From positions 1-5,936 of the forward strand of contig NZ_QLJH01000070.1 in NCBI RefSeq assembly GCF_003951315.1: 5,936 nucleotides of DNA. Direction: 5' to 3'. The DNA comes from Sphingomonas sp. S-NIH.Pt15_0812 (GTDB lineage: Bacteria > Pseudomonadota > Alphaproteobacteria > Sphingomonadales > Sphingomonadaceae). The notes beneath the pieces are model-generated. The model saw only the letters and a list, made by a program, of their open reading frames with translations, was not told where the DNA came from and searched no databases. Below are positions 1 to 5,175 of this stretch, in pieces. Position 1 is the stretch's first letter; every line of letters starts with the position of its first letter. A program made the position numbers and the translations under genes.

Positions 1-34
1 TGTCGCGCAAGTCCATCGAATACGGCTTCGCCAT
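1..34 (-). CDS. IS630-family transposase, N-terminal fragment cut by the window edge
   Basis: On the minus strand the ATG at 34-32 opens MAKPYSMDLRD and runs off the window. This is the characteristic opening of IS630-family transposases (pattern M-x-[KR]-P-Y-S-x-D-L-R), where the N-terminal helix-turn-helix binds the terminal repeats and a DDE domain further on cuts and joins DNA. Only eleven residues are visible, so it cannot be judged whether the gene is intact, frameshifted into orfA/orfB, or dead. A strong purine-rich ribosome binding site lies upstream at 44-51. The short length keeps confidence moderate, but the motif is distinctive. Confidence 0.6.
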   Translation of the reverse strand, partial: MAKPYSMDLRD

Positions 35-43
35 GCAGACCGG

Positions 44-51
44 CCTCCTCC
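44..51 (-). promoter_or_regulatory. Ribosome binding site of the transposase fragment
   Basis: The minus strand reads GGAGGAGG here, with nine bases to the ATG ending at 34. It supports that ATG as a true start even though only eleven codons are visible. Confidence 0.55.
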
Positions 52-217
52 GCCAGCCTGCCCTTGAATCAGATCAGCGCCTCCATGGAAATCCCCATCG
101 ATTCAGCCCCACGTCATCCCGCTCTAGCGGGCGTGACTGACCGGACATGGGTCTCCAAGCTTGTGATCTTCGGCGGTGGTAACGTGACGCCAAGCCTTGT
201 GGCATAGATGGTGTCCG

Positions 218-598
218 ATGGGATCAGAATACCGGATCAGGGCGGCCGCCCGACGCGCGGCTTGGGGCTTGTTGGCGGCTGCACTCGCCTGGCGTGCTGC
301 CGTCATGATTAGCTCGCTTCAAGCGGGCCACGCTTCCCCGCTGCTGGCGTTTCCGTTCGGTGCGGTCCTACCGGCCATGCTGTTGGTCATCTTGTCCCTG
401 CTGCCGCCCACCCGCACTCGTGAAGGCCTGCTGATGCGGGTCGGCGCCATGATCCAGCTGTGGCTTGTCATCGTCCTGCCAGTCGTGGCTTTGTACCTGA
501 CCTTGGGCTTTCCGGTCGTGTTCCTAGTGGTGGAGCTGTTCGAGACCCGCTTTCCGCGCCGGCTGCGCGAACCCCTAGCGCGTCTCGTCGTCGCATGA
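218..598 (+). CDS. Small multi-pass membrane protein of unknown function
   Basis: A 126-residue protein that I do not recognise. After a basic N-terminus (arginines in EYRIRAAARRAAW) it has hydrophobic segments at roughly residues 16-34, 43-62 and a long one at about 74-107 that may form one or two helices. It ends in a basic tail rich in arginine (ETRFPRRLREPLARL), which should face the cytoplasm. I chose ATG 218 because GATGG lies six bases upstream; an in-frame TTG at 197 would add seven residues. The stop overlaps the next start as ATGA (595-598), so the two proteins are probably translationally coupled and may form a membrane complex. No catalytic motif is visible. An insertion-sequence end lies about 90 bases upstream, so its promoter may be recent or supplied by that element. 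Confidence 0.75.
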   Translation: MGSEYRIRAAARRAAWGLLAAALAWRAAVMISSLQAGHASPLLAFPFGAVLPAMLLVILSLLPPTRTREGLLMRVGAMIQLWLVIVLPVVALYLTLGFPVVFLVVELFETRFPRRLREPLARLVVA

Positions 599-1857
599 TC
601 GCGCTCGACCTGCCGCTGCCGCTCATGTGGGCGCTCAGATGGGCACTTTTCCTAGGGCCGCTCGTGGCCGTCCTGCTGCTCGGGTGGTGGCGTCGTGGCA
701 ACAAGCGGATGATGATCGGTGCGCTGTTCGCCTTTCTGTATGGTCTTGGCTTGATCTTCGCGACCCATATGCTTGCGATGCGACTCGGGTACTGGCGTTA
801 TGGCGACGACGTGCTGATGCTGCAGGGGCTACCTGCTGACATATGGGTGGGAGGCGCGCTGCTGTTCGGACCCGTGCTGTTCCTCGCCTTCCCCGATGTC
901 GCGCCCGTGTGGCTGGTATTACCGATCGTGGTCGGCCTTCACGGCACGGTCTTTTCCTCGCTCGCGCCGCTGGTCGTGGCAGGGCAGGGATGGGTGGGAG
1001 GCGTGCTGCTCGTCTTCGCAGTCGCCCACCTGCCGGCCCTCTACCTCGCCCGCTGGACGGCGCGCGACGTTCACCTGCCCCGGCGGGCGGCGCTGCTGGC
1101 GGTCGGGCACGGTTGCCTGGCGTTCGCGGTCATCCCATCGCTGATCCTGCACGCGACGGGTGGCGCGTGGGGGCTGGGTGGTATCGAACCCTGGCGTATG
1201 GCGGTGGGAGCATTGCTGTGCCTGCCGCTGATGGTGTTGGGCCTCTCGGCCGTACAGATGTTCGCGATCCATGGGCAAGGCACGGCGATCCCCCTTGACC
1301 CCACCAGGCGGCTCGTGGGCGCAGGCGTGTTCGCCTATCTGACCAACCCTATGCAGGCCTGCACGGCCGCCACCTGGATCGTGATAGGCGCGGTGCTGGG
1401 CAACGCGTGGGTGGCGTCGGCGGCGATCATGGCATGGGTGTTCGTGATTGGGATGGTCCGCTGGCATCATCGCCACGACCTGCTGCGGCGCTTTCCGGAC
1501 GGCTGGCCTGAATACCGCGCCCATGTCGGTGAGTGGCGGCCCCGTTGGCGACCCTGGTTCGCGCAGGCATCGGTCCTGGCCTACGATCCCGCCTGCTTGA
1601 AGCAGGCGGGGTTCGTGCGGTGGCTCGTTCCGCGCGGCACCGTCTCGCTGGATGTGCTGGCGACGCCTGGCGTGCCTTTCGGCTATCACGAGCCGGGCGA
1701 AGACCGCGTGTTCGTGGGCTTGGCGGCGCGCGGCAAGGTACTCGGTCACGTGCATTTCGGCTGGGCGCTTGTGGGGGCTGCGATGCTGCTCGTAGCGCTC
1801 CCGCTGCAATGTCTGCGTAGGTCGCGCGTGCTTCGTTGGGAGGGGGCCGCTGCCTGA
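595..1857 (+). CDS. Polytopic membrane protein: isoprenylcysteine/phospholipid methyltransferase-like domain plus degenerate DCC-like tail
   Basis: 420 residues from ATG 595, which overlaps the preceding stop. Three parts are visible. Residues 1-225 are a hydrophobic region of about six helices, with a GYWRYGDD...GLPADIW stretch at 65-84. Residues 227-320 resemble the ICMT/PEMT family of membrane methyltransferases: a DPTRRLVGAGVFAYLTNPMQ segment at 235-254 equals the usual GPYR..RNPMY, followed by two helices, then H291-H294, and W304-x-x-Y307 with VGEWRPRW at 311-318. Such enzymes use S-adenosylmethionine to methylate lipid, isoprenoid or isoprenylcysteine-like substrates in the membrane. 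Residues 329-408 resemble a DCC (DUF393) thioredoxin-like domain: YDPAC...FVRWL at 330-344, with C334 but Gln at the second cysteine position. An upstream in-frame ATG at 460 would overlap the previous gene heavily and is unlikely. The P450 that follows starts inside its 3' end. The methyltransferase label is well supported at family level; substrate unknown. Confidence 0.75.
   Translation: MIALDLPLPLMWALRWALFLGPLVAVLLLGWWRRGNKRMMIGALFAFLYGLGLIFATHMLAMRLGYWRYGDDVLMLQGLPADIWVGGALLFGPVLFLAFPDVAPVWLVLPIVVGLHGTVFSSLAPLVVAGQGWVGGVLLVFAVAHLPALYLARWTARDVHLPRRAALLAVGHGCLAFAVIPSLILHATGGAWGLGGIEPWRMAVGALLCLPLMVLGLSAVQMFAIHGQGTAIPLDPTRRLVGAGVFAYLTNPMQACTAATWIVIGAVLGNAWVASAAIMAWVFVIGMVRWHHRHDLLRRFPDGWPEYRAHVGEWRPRWRPWFAQASVLAYDPACLKQAGFVRWLVPRGTVSLDVLATPGVPFGYHEPGEDRVFVGLAARGKVLGHVHFGWALVGAAMLLVALPLQCLRRSRVLRWEGAAA
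1838..1852 (+). promoter_or_regulatory. Ribosome binding site and likely CTG start of the P450
   Basis: GGGAGGGGG at 1838-1846 lies within the last codons of the membrane methyltransferase gene. GGAGG (1839-1843) is six bases from CTG 1850. No ATG, GTG or TTG occurs in the P450 frame between the in-frame stop at 1793 and TTG 1922. A second purine stretch, AGGAG at 1885-1889, precedes another CTG at 1898. The TTG at 1922 has no recognisable binding site. The choice of CTG 1850 is inference. Confidence 0.45.
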
Positions 1858-3190
1858 ACCCCGTTCGCTCAATACGCTGTTACTAGGAGCTGACCATCTG
1901 TGGCGCATCCGGCGCGACCAGTTGCGCTTCTATGCCGACATGCGCGCGCGGCACGGCGATCGGGTGAGTTTGCGGCTGGGTCCGTATAGGTCCTGGCTGC
2001 TCTTCCACCCAGACGATGTGGAACGCGTACTGGTGGCTAGCGCAGCTTCGTTCATCCGCTTCCGCAAGCTGACCGGGGTCATCGCTCAATGGAACGGCGA
2101 CAGTCTGATCGTTGCCGAAGGGCAACGCTGGCGCGACCGCCGCCGCAAGGTCCAGCCGGCGTTTCGCACGCAACGGGTGCGTGACTATGCTGCGACCGCT
2201 GCGAGCCATGCCGAGCGGTTATGCACCCGCTTCGAGCGCGCTGGCCGTCCCGAGGGCGTAACCGTGGATACCGACGCCGTCATGGCGCGGCTAACGCTTG
2301 ACATCGCAACCGGCACTTTGTTCGGTGCCGAGCCACTGGCGAACGGCGACGAGGTGGAGCGCGCAATCCAGGTCCTGTCGGATACCGCGTTCCACGAAAG
2401 CACTGTGCCTTTCGTCATGCCCGACTGGTTGCCGCTGCCGTCCAAGGCGCGCAAGCGCCGTGCGATGGCGCTGATGGACCACGTCGTAGGCGACTTGGTG
2501 CGACGCCGGATCATCGACAAACCTGGCGACCGTGGCGACCTCCTGTCCATGTTGGTCGAGCAGCATGGCGGCGAACACATCCCCGTGCGCGATGATGCCA
2601 TGACCCTGCTGATTGCCGGGCACGAGACGTCCGGCGCGTTGCTGAGCTGGCTGTTCCTCGCCTTGGTGCAATATCCTGCCTGGCGCGCCCGCGTGATCGG
2701 AGAGGTCGCAGCATTCGGCGACCGGCCGCCGGGCGTAGACGACGTCGCAGCGCTGCCGCTGCTACGGGCGGTGATCGCGGAGACGCTGCGCCTGTGGCCG
2801 CCAGCCTATTCACTGTTCCTGCGTCAGGCGACTGAGGACGTCAACTTGGGCGATACCATGATCCGCGGGGGCGACCTCGTGCAGGTCGTGCCGTTCACGC
2901 TCCACCGTGACCCGCGCTGGTTCGACGAACCGAACAGCTTCGACCCAGACCGGTTCCTACGCCCACCGTCCTGGCCGGCCCATGCCTACCTGCCGTTCGG
3001 ATCGGGGCCCAGGGTTTGCATCGGGCAGAACTTTGCGCTGGTCGAGGCGTGCGTGGTGGCCGCGACGATCCTGCAACGGTGGGAGCCCGTGGCGGTGCCA
3101 GCTGTACCCGAACCCGATCCCAAGTTCTCGCTCCGCCCTCGGGGTGGCCTACCGATGACTTGGCGCCGCGTGGAGATCAGTCGAGCGTGA
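1850..3190 (+). CDS. Cytochrome P450 monooxygenase
   Basis: Heme-thiolate monooxygenase that inserts one oxygen atom from O2 into an organic substrate, using electrons from a redox partner that is not in this window. Counting residues from TTG 1922 (422 aa; add 24 for CTG 1850), the hallmarks are: C-helix W70..R74 (RWRDRRRK); I-helix AGHETSG at 232-238 with the E/T pair for oxygen activation; K-helix ETLR at 287-290; DPDRF at 341-345; and the heme loop FGSGPRVCIG at 359-368 with axial ligand C366. The type resembles class E, CYP4/CYP110-like bacterial enzymes. The frame is open upstream of 1922 and encodes PLPEPRSLNTLLLGADHLWR, which matches the usual P450 N-terminal Pro-rich/LLG region, so I extend to CTG 1850, inside the previous gene. 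No N-terminal membrane anchor is seen. It is coupled to the membrane methyltransferase gene, suggesting a shared hydrophobic substrate. Family assignment is certain; the start is not (conservative start: 1922). Confidence 0.93.
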   Translation: MPEPRSLNTLLLGADHLWRIRRDQLRFYADMRARHGDRVSLRLGPYRSWLLFHPDDVERVLVASAASFIRFRKLTGVIAQWNGDSLIVAEGQRWRDRRRKVQPAFRTQRVRDYAATAASHAERLCTRFERAGRPEGVTVDTDAVMARLTLDIATGTLFGAEPLANGDEVERAIQVLSDTAFHESTVPFVMPDWLPLPSKARKRRAMALMDHVVGDLVRRRIIDKPGDRGDLLSMLVEQHGGEHIPVRDDAMTLLIAGHETSGALLSWLFLALVQYPAWRARVIGEVAAFGDRPPGVDDVAALPLLRAVIAETLRLWPPAYSLFLRQATEDVNLGDTMIRGGDLVQVVPFTLHRDPRWFDEPNSFDPDRFLRPPSWPAHAYLPFGSGPRVCIGQNFALVEACVVAATILQRWEPVAVPAVPEPDPKFSLRPRGGLPMTWRRVEISRA

Positions 3191-3596
3191 ACCGATGGCG
3201 TGTCTCCCGTCCGGGGATCAGACAGGTTTTGGTGGTGCCGAACCAGCGATACCGATTGCGCGCGACCAGGTCATAGGCGACGTCGCGGATTGGGCGCGGC
3301 ACGATCCGAAACAGTCGCAACCAGCGCCATGGCACCTTGAGGTGCATCAGCAGCGCCAAGCCGGCATCTGAGCGTGTCAGGCCTACGCCGTCCTGAACAA
3401 CGAGGTATGTCCGTTGCAGATCCTGCTCGTCCAGCCCGTGGCGCGCCGCCAAGTCCAGACCCGTTGGCGACCAGGCACCCACAAAGCGTAGCCGATCGTC
3501 CGCTTCGTGCCGCAGCAGGAACTGCACCCATCTGCTGCACAGCACGCAGCGAGTGTCGAAAACGACTTGGACGGGCGTCGGACGGCTATGCCCCAT
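3177..3596 (-). CDS. DCC-family (DUF393) thiol-disulfide oxidoreductase-like protein
   Basis: 139 residues, the usual length for this family. The N-terminus VVFDTRCVLCSRWVQFLLRH carries the CxxC pair C17/C20, with D14 in the family's D-x-x-C-x-x-C pattern (DTRC rather than the commoner DGDC). This is followed by the family's LTRSDAGLALLMHL region and the C-terminal DLVARNRYRWFG signature. The fold is thioredoxin-like; family members are thought to be thiol-disulfide oxidoreductases, but few have been tested. The start at 3596 is firm upstream because an in-frame TGA touches the ATG. No strong ribosome binding site is seen. It converges with the P450 gene and their 3' ends overlap by 14 bases (3177-3190). 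The methyltransferase gene of the facing operon has a decayed version of the same domain, so the two units may be functionally linked. Confidence 0.88.
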   Translation of the reverse strand: MGHSRPTPVQVVFDTRCVLCSRWVQFLLRHEADDRLRFVGAWSPTGLDLAARHGLDEQDLQRTYLVVQDGVGLTRSDAGLALLMHLKVPWRWLRLFRIVPRPIRDVAYDLVARNRYRWFGTTKTCLIPGRETRHRFTLD

Positions 3597-3694
3597 TCAG
3601 GTTTCCAGCCGTTCACCGATCACAACCTTATCGCTAGTGCCATCCGACCAGCGCAGGCCACAGCCGCAACGCCTGACCCTCACTGAGCGGACGC

Positions 3695-4030
3695 TCACGT
3701 GCTCCGCTTCGGTTTGCGCGGCTTGGGTGTCGGCAACTCAGCCGCCGTAACGCGAAGCAGTTCACCCAGCCATTCGGCATCGTCCCAGCGGTCAGCCTCG
3801 ATCAGCAGGTGTGGCTTGGCACCTGGGTAGGGTGGCGCGTCGGACGTAGGTTCGGCATGCGCGCGACCTGATGCCCTGGGCTTTACATAGAGCTGATCGT
3901 CGCAGACCGACCCAATCATCTTGCCGTCGACATAGACGCCGTACTCACCGAACATCGGTTTGGCCGACAGCGTGCCGGCGCCAGTAGCCTGTTCGAGCAG
4001 GTAATCGACTGTGCGTTGCTGCGTCGCCAT
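3695..4030 (-). CDS. TfoX/Sxy N-terminal-domain protein
   Basis: 111 residues matching the TfoX N-terminal domain: KPMFGEYGVYVDGKMIGSVC at 24-43, DDQLYVKP at 44-51, APPYPGAKP at 65-73, and the DRWDDAEWLGELLRVTAAELP region at 80-100. It then ends in a basic Pro/Lys tail (PKPRKPKR). TfoX/Sxy proteins regulate competence genes in gammaproteobacteria together with CRP, but short proteins with only this domain are widespread and their role outside that group is unproven, so I give no symbol. No DNA-binding motif is evident apart from the basic tail. It lies 98 bases upstream of the DCC gene on the same strand; co-transcription is possible but the gap leaves room for a separate promoter. No clear ribosome binding site precedes the ATG at 4030. 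Confidence 0.88.
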   Translation of the reverse strand: MATQQRTVDYLLEQATGAGTLSAKPMFGEYGVYVDGKMIGSVCDDQLYVKPRASGRAHAEPTSDAPPYPGAKPHLLIEADRWDDAEWLGELLRVTAAELPTPKPRKPKRST

Positions 4031-4082
4031 GTCTTAGGCGTAACAGATGAACCTCGGCGCAAGCAACAGGCCGACCATAGTC

Positions 4083-4158
4083 TGCGACCCCAACGCGATG
4101 AACGAGCGGCCGCTTTCGGGAAAGGTCAAAGTGTCGCTGAATGTCTGCAATTGGGTCT
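4083..4158 (+). repeat. Degenerate intergenic repeat, copy 1 (left of the TIR gene)
   Basis: The stretch begins TGCGACC (4083-4089) and ends TGAATGTCTGCAATTGGGTCT (4138-4158, read in two parts). The second part matches 5071-5091 right of the TIR gene at 16 of 21 positions by eye, in the same orientation, and TGCGACC also recurs at 5004-5010. The wording (GTCTGC/GTCCGC, TGGGTC, GCTTTCGGGAAA) resembles decayed intergenic sequence that I recall recurring in sphingomonad-type genomes; that recollection is unverified. No coding potential is convincing here. Confidence 0.35.
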
Positions 4159-4187
4159 TCGAAGAACATTACGGACCCGGGCTCTCT

Positions 4188-4210
4188 CAAGCCGACGGAT
4201 GAACGGCTTG
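4188..4210 (+). promoter_or_regulatory. Hairpin 1 in the leader of the TIR gene
   Basis: CAAGCCG (4188-4194) and CGGCTTG (4204-4210) are perfect 7-base complements around a nine-base loop. It ends 31 bases before the TIR start and is immediately followed by a second hairpin. There is no T tract, so a simple intrinsic terminator is unlikely on either strand. A protein-binding or RNA-structure role is possible. Confidence 0.4.
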
Positions 4211-4239
4211 GCGGCTCCGAAGCTTCCGATATAAGCCGC
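4211..4239 (+). promoter_or_regulatory. Hairpin 2, ending two bases before the TIR start codon
   Basis: GCGGCT (4211-4216) pairs perfectly with AGCCGC (4234-4239). The loop holds the palindrome GAAGCTTC (4219-4226). The structure abuts hairpin 1 and occupies the place where a ribosome binding site for ATG 4242 should be; no clear Shine-Dalgarno sequence is present. In the RNA it could limit translation initiation; in DNA the palindrome could bind a dimeric regulator. Both are inference. Confidence 0.4.
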
Positions 4240-4241
4240 TG

Positions 4242-4970
4242 ATGGCAGCACCAATCTGGAAGAAGAGGCCGGTCGCACAGTCCTCCGGACCAAGGAAGCG
4301 GCGCAACTCGGTCGACGCGCCGAAGTCTTTCGGGCACGAGACCGGAAAGCCTGAGGTTCGCGTTTTCGTGTCCTACTCGCACCAAGACGAGAGGGCGGAG
4401 GAGAAGCTGTACACTCATCTCGCGCCATGGCGGAACGATGGCGTATCGGTCCGGCATGATAAAAGAATCGAGTCAGGCGGAGAACTCGACACGGCGATTG
4501 CGAGAGAGCTACGGCGCGCCCACATATTCGTGGCACTGCTTAGTCCTGCGTACCTCGACAGCAACTACTGCTGGAACATCGAGTATAAGCGAGCGATGAG
4601 CCGGCGTGCTCGCGCGCTGATGCGTGTAGTTGCGGTCGTGGTGAAGCCGTGCAGCTGGAAACGGACCAGTGCAGCACGGTTCAAGCTGCTGCCAAAGGAT
4701 GGCGTCCCTCCCGAGCGTTGGTCGAGCAGCGACGCTGCGTTCGTCAATGTTGCTGAGGGCATTGGTGAAGTCATCAAATTGGTTCGTCGCGAGCTAGCAG
4801 CACAGCCCGTCGCTCGGTCTCAAGCTGCGCCTAAAGCTAAAATCAAGCCGAAGCCGAAGCCAAAGTCTCCTGCTGCCACGCCGGCTCGCCCCAGCAAGGC
4901 ACGCGCGACCTCAGCTTCCAAGCCCGCGAAGTCGCGAGCATCGTCGCGGAAACGACCAACGAGGGGCTGA
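4242..4970 (+). CDS. TIR-domain protein with a long basic Lys/Ala/Pro/Ser tail
   Basis: 242 residues. The TIR domain spans about 39-185: VRVFVSYSHQDE (39-50) forms the first strand and BB-loop region, DGVSVRHDKRIESGGELD (66-83), FVALLSPAYLDSNYCWNIEY (96-115), the VVAVVVKPCSW strand (129-139), and LPKDGVPPERWSSSDAAF (150-167). E114 sits where bacterial TIR domains (pattern SDYC-x-x-x-E) place the catalytic glutamate used for NAD+ cleavage. Family knowledge: such domains act as NADases or cyclic-ADP-ribose-type signal producers in antiphage immunity, or as secreted effectors. No sensor domain is attached; instead residues 186-242 are low-complexity and very basic (KPKPKPK, SKPAKSR, SRKRP), like a histone H1-type tail, and the N-terminal 38 residues also carry KKRP and RKRR. 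The start at 4242 is uncertain: no binding site, in-frame stop at 4200. No partner gene is adjacent in the same operon. Confidence 0.88.
   Translation: MAAPIWKKRPVAQSSGPRKRRNSVDAPKSFGHETGKPEVRVFVSYSHQDERAEEKLYTHLAPWRNDGVSVRHDKRIESGGELDTAIARELRRAHIFVALLSPAYLDSNYCWNIEYKRAMSRRARALMRVVAVVVKPCSWKRTSAARFKLLPKDGVPPERWSSSDAAFVNVAEGIGEVIKLVRRELAAQPVARSQAAPKAKIKPKPKPKSPAATPARPSKARATSASKPAKSRASSRKRPTRG
4845..4862 (+). repeat. Short tandem hexamer repeat in the tail of the TIR gene
   Basis: Three copies of AAGCCR (AAGCCG, AAGCCG, AAGCCA) encode Lys-Pro repeats at residues 202-207. Copy-number slippage here would lengthen or shorten the basic tail in frame, since the unit is six bases. Confidence 0.5.
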
Positions 4971-5003
4971 AGTCCCACCGATAATTTCCAAAGCGACGAC
5001 GGT

Positions 5004-5091
5004 TGCGACCTAGCCGGAAGGAACGCGGAAGCTGAATGGATGACCGTTTTGTGGACCGCTAAGGATGCCGTGAACGTCCGCTTCTGGGTCT
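5004..5091 (+). repeat. Degenerate intergenic repeat, copy 2 (right of the TIR gene)
   Basis: TGCGACC at 5004-5010 and TGAACGTCCGCTTCTGGGTCT at 5071-5091 (21 bases, given here by its two halves TGAACGTCCG and CTTCTGGGTCT) repeat the order and orientation seen at 4083-4158, with the second block 12 bases farther away. The rest of the 4971-5175 gap shows no gene or recognisable terminator. Confidence 0.35.
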
Positions 5092-5175
5092 CATCACCCG
5101 AGTGGCTGTAGCGACGCATCAAGGAAGTGGCGTTGAGAAATTCCTTAGGATTATGCGCCTACCGCATCTCGAAGG

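Larger units (their letters stand above)
1..126 (-). mobile_element. End of an IS630-family insertion sequence (partial)
   Basis: The element enters from the left edge and is read on the minus strand. It holds the start of an IS630-type transposase (ending at 34), its ribosome binding site, and about 75 bases of untranslated end. The outer limit is inferred: TCATCCCGCTCTA at 114-126 resembles IS630-family termini as I remember them. It ends at CTAG (124-127), and IS630 elements typically insert at and duplicate TA, often within CTAG. The stretch CCCGC-TCTA-GCGGG (118-131) forms a small inverted repeat over this boundary. The other end lies outside the window, so the terminal inverted repeat cannot be confirmed. 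Confidence 0.5.

Noticed and set aside
1..207. Plus-strand open frame from the left edge to the stop at 205
   Set aside because: No start, no motif, and it runs across the insertion-sequence end; the transposase start on the other strand explains the first bases better.
460..594. Upstream ATG extending the methyltransferase protein by 45 residues
   Set aside because: The extension would overlap most of the 3' third of the small membrane gene and its translation is Arg/Ser/Pro-rich without membrane character; ATG 595 gives a clean ATGA coupling.
919..1908. Long minus-strand open frame (329 residues) opposite the methyltransferase gene
   Set aside because: It is rich in His, Arg, Gln and Pro with no recognisable motif, and lies antisense to a clear membrane protein; it follows from high GC in the third codon position of the real gene.
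3684..3697. TGAGC/GCTCA hairpin at the stop of the TfoX-domain gene as a terminator
   Set aside because: The stem has only five pairs and no T tract follows on the minus strand.
4016..4234. 72-residue plus-strand open frame before the TIR gene
   Set aside because: The translation is Arg-rich without motifs, overlaps the start of the TfoX-domain gene, and coincides with the repeat and hairpins.
5121..5146. AAGGAA/TTCCTT inverted repeat upstream of the sensor gene
   Set aside because: Six weak pairs with a 14-base loop are expected by chance and match no operator I know.
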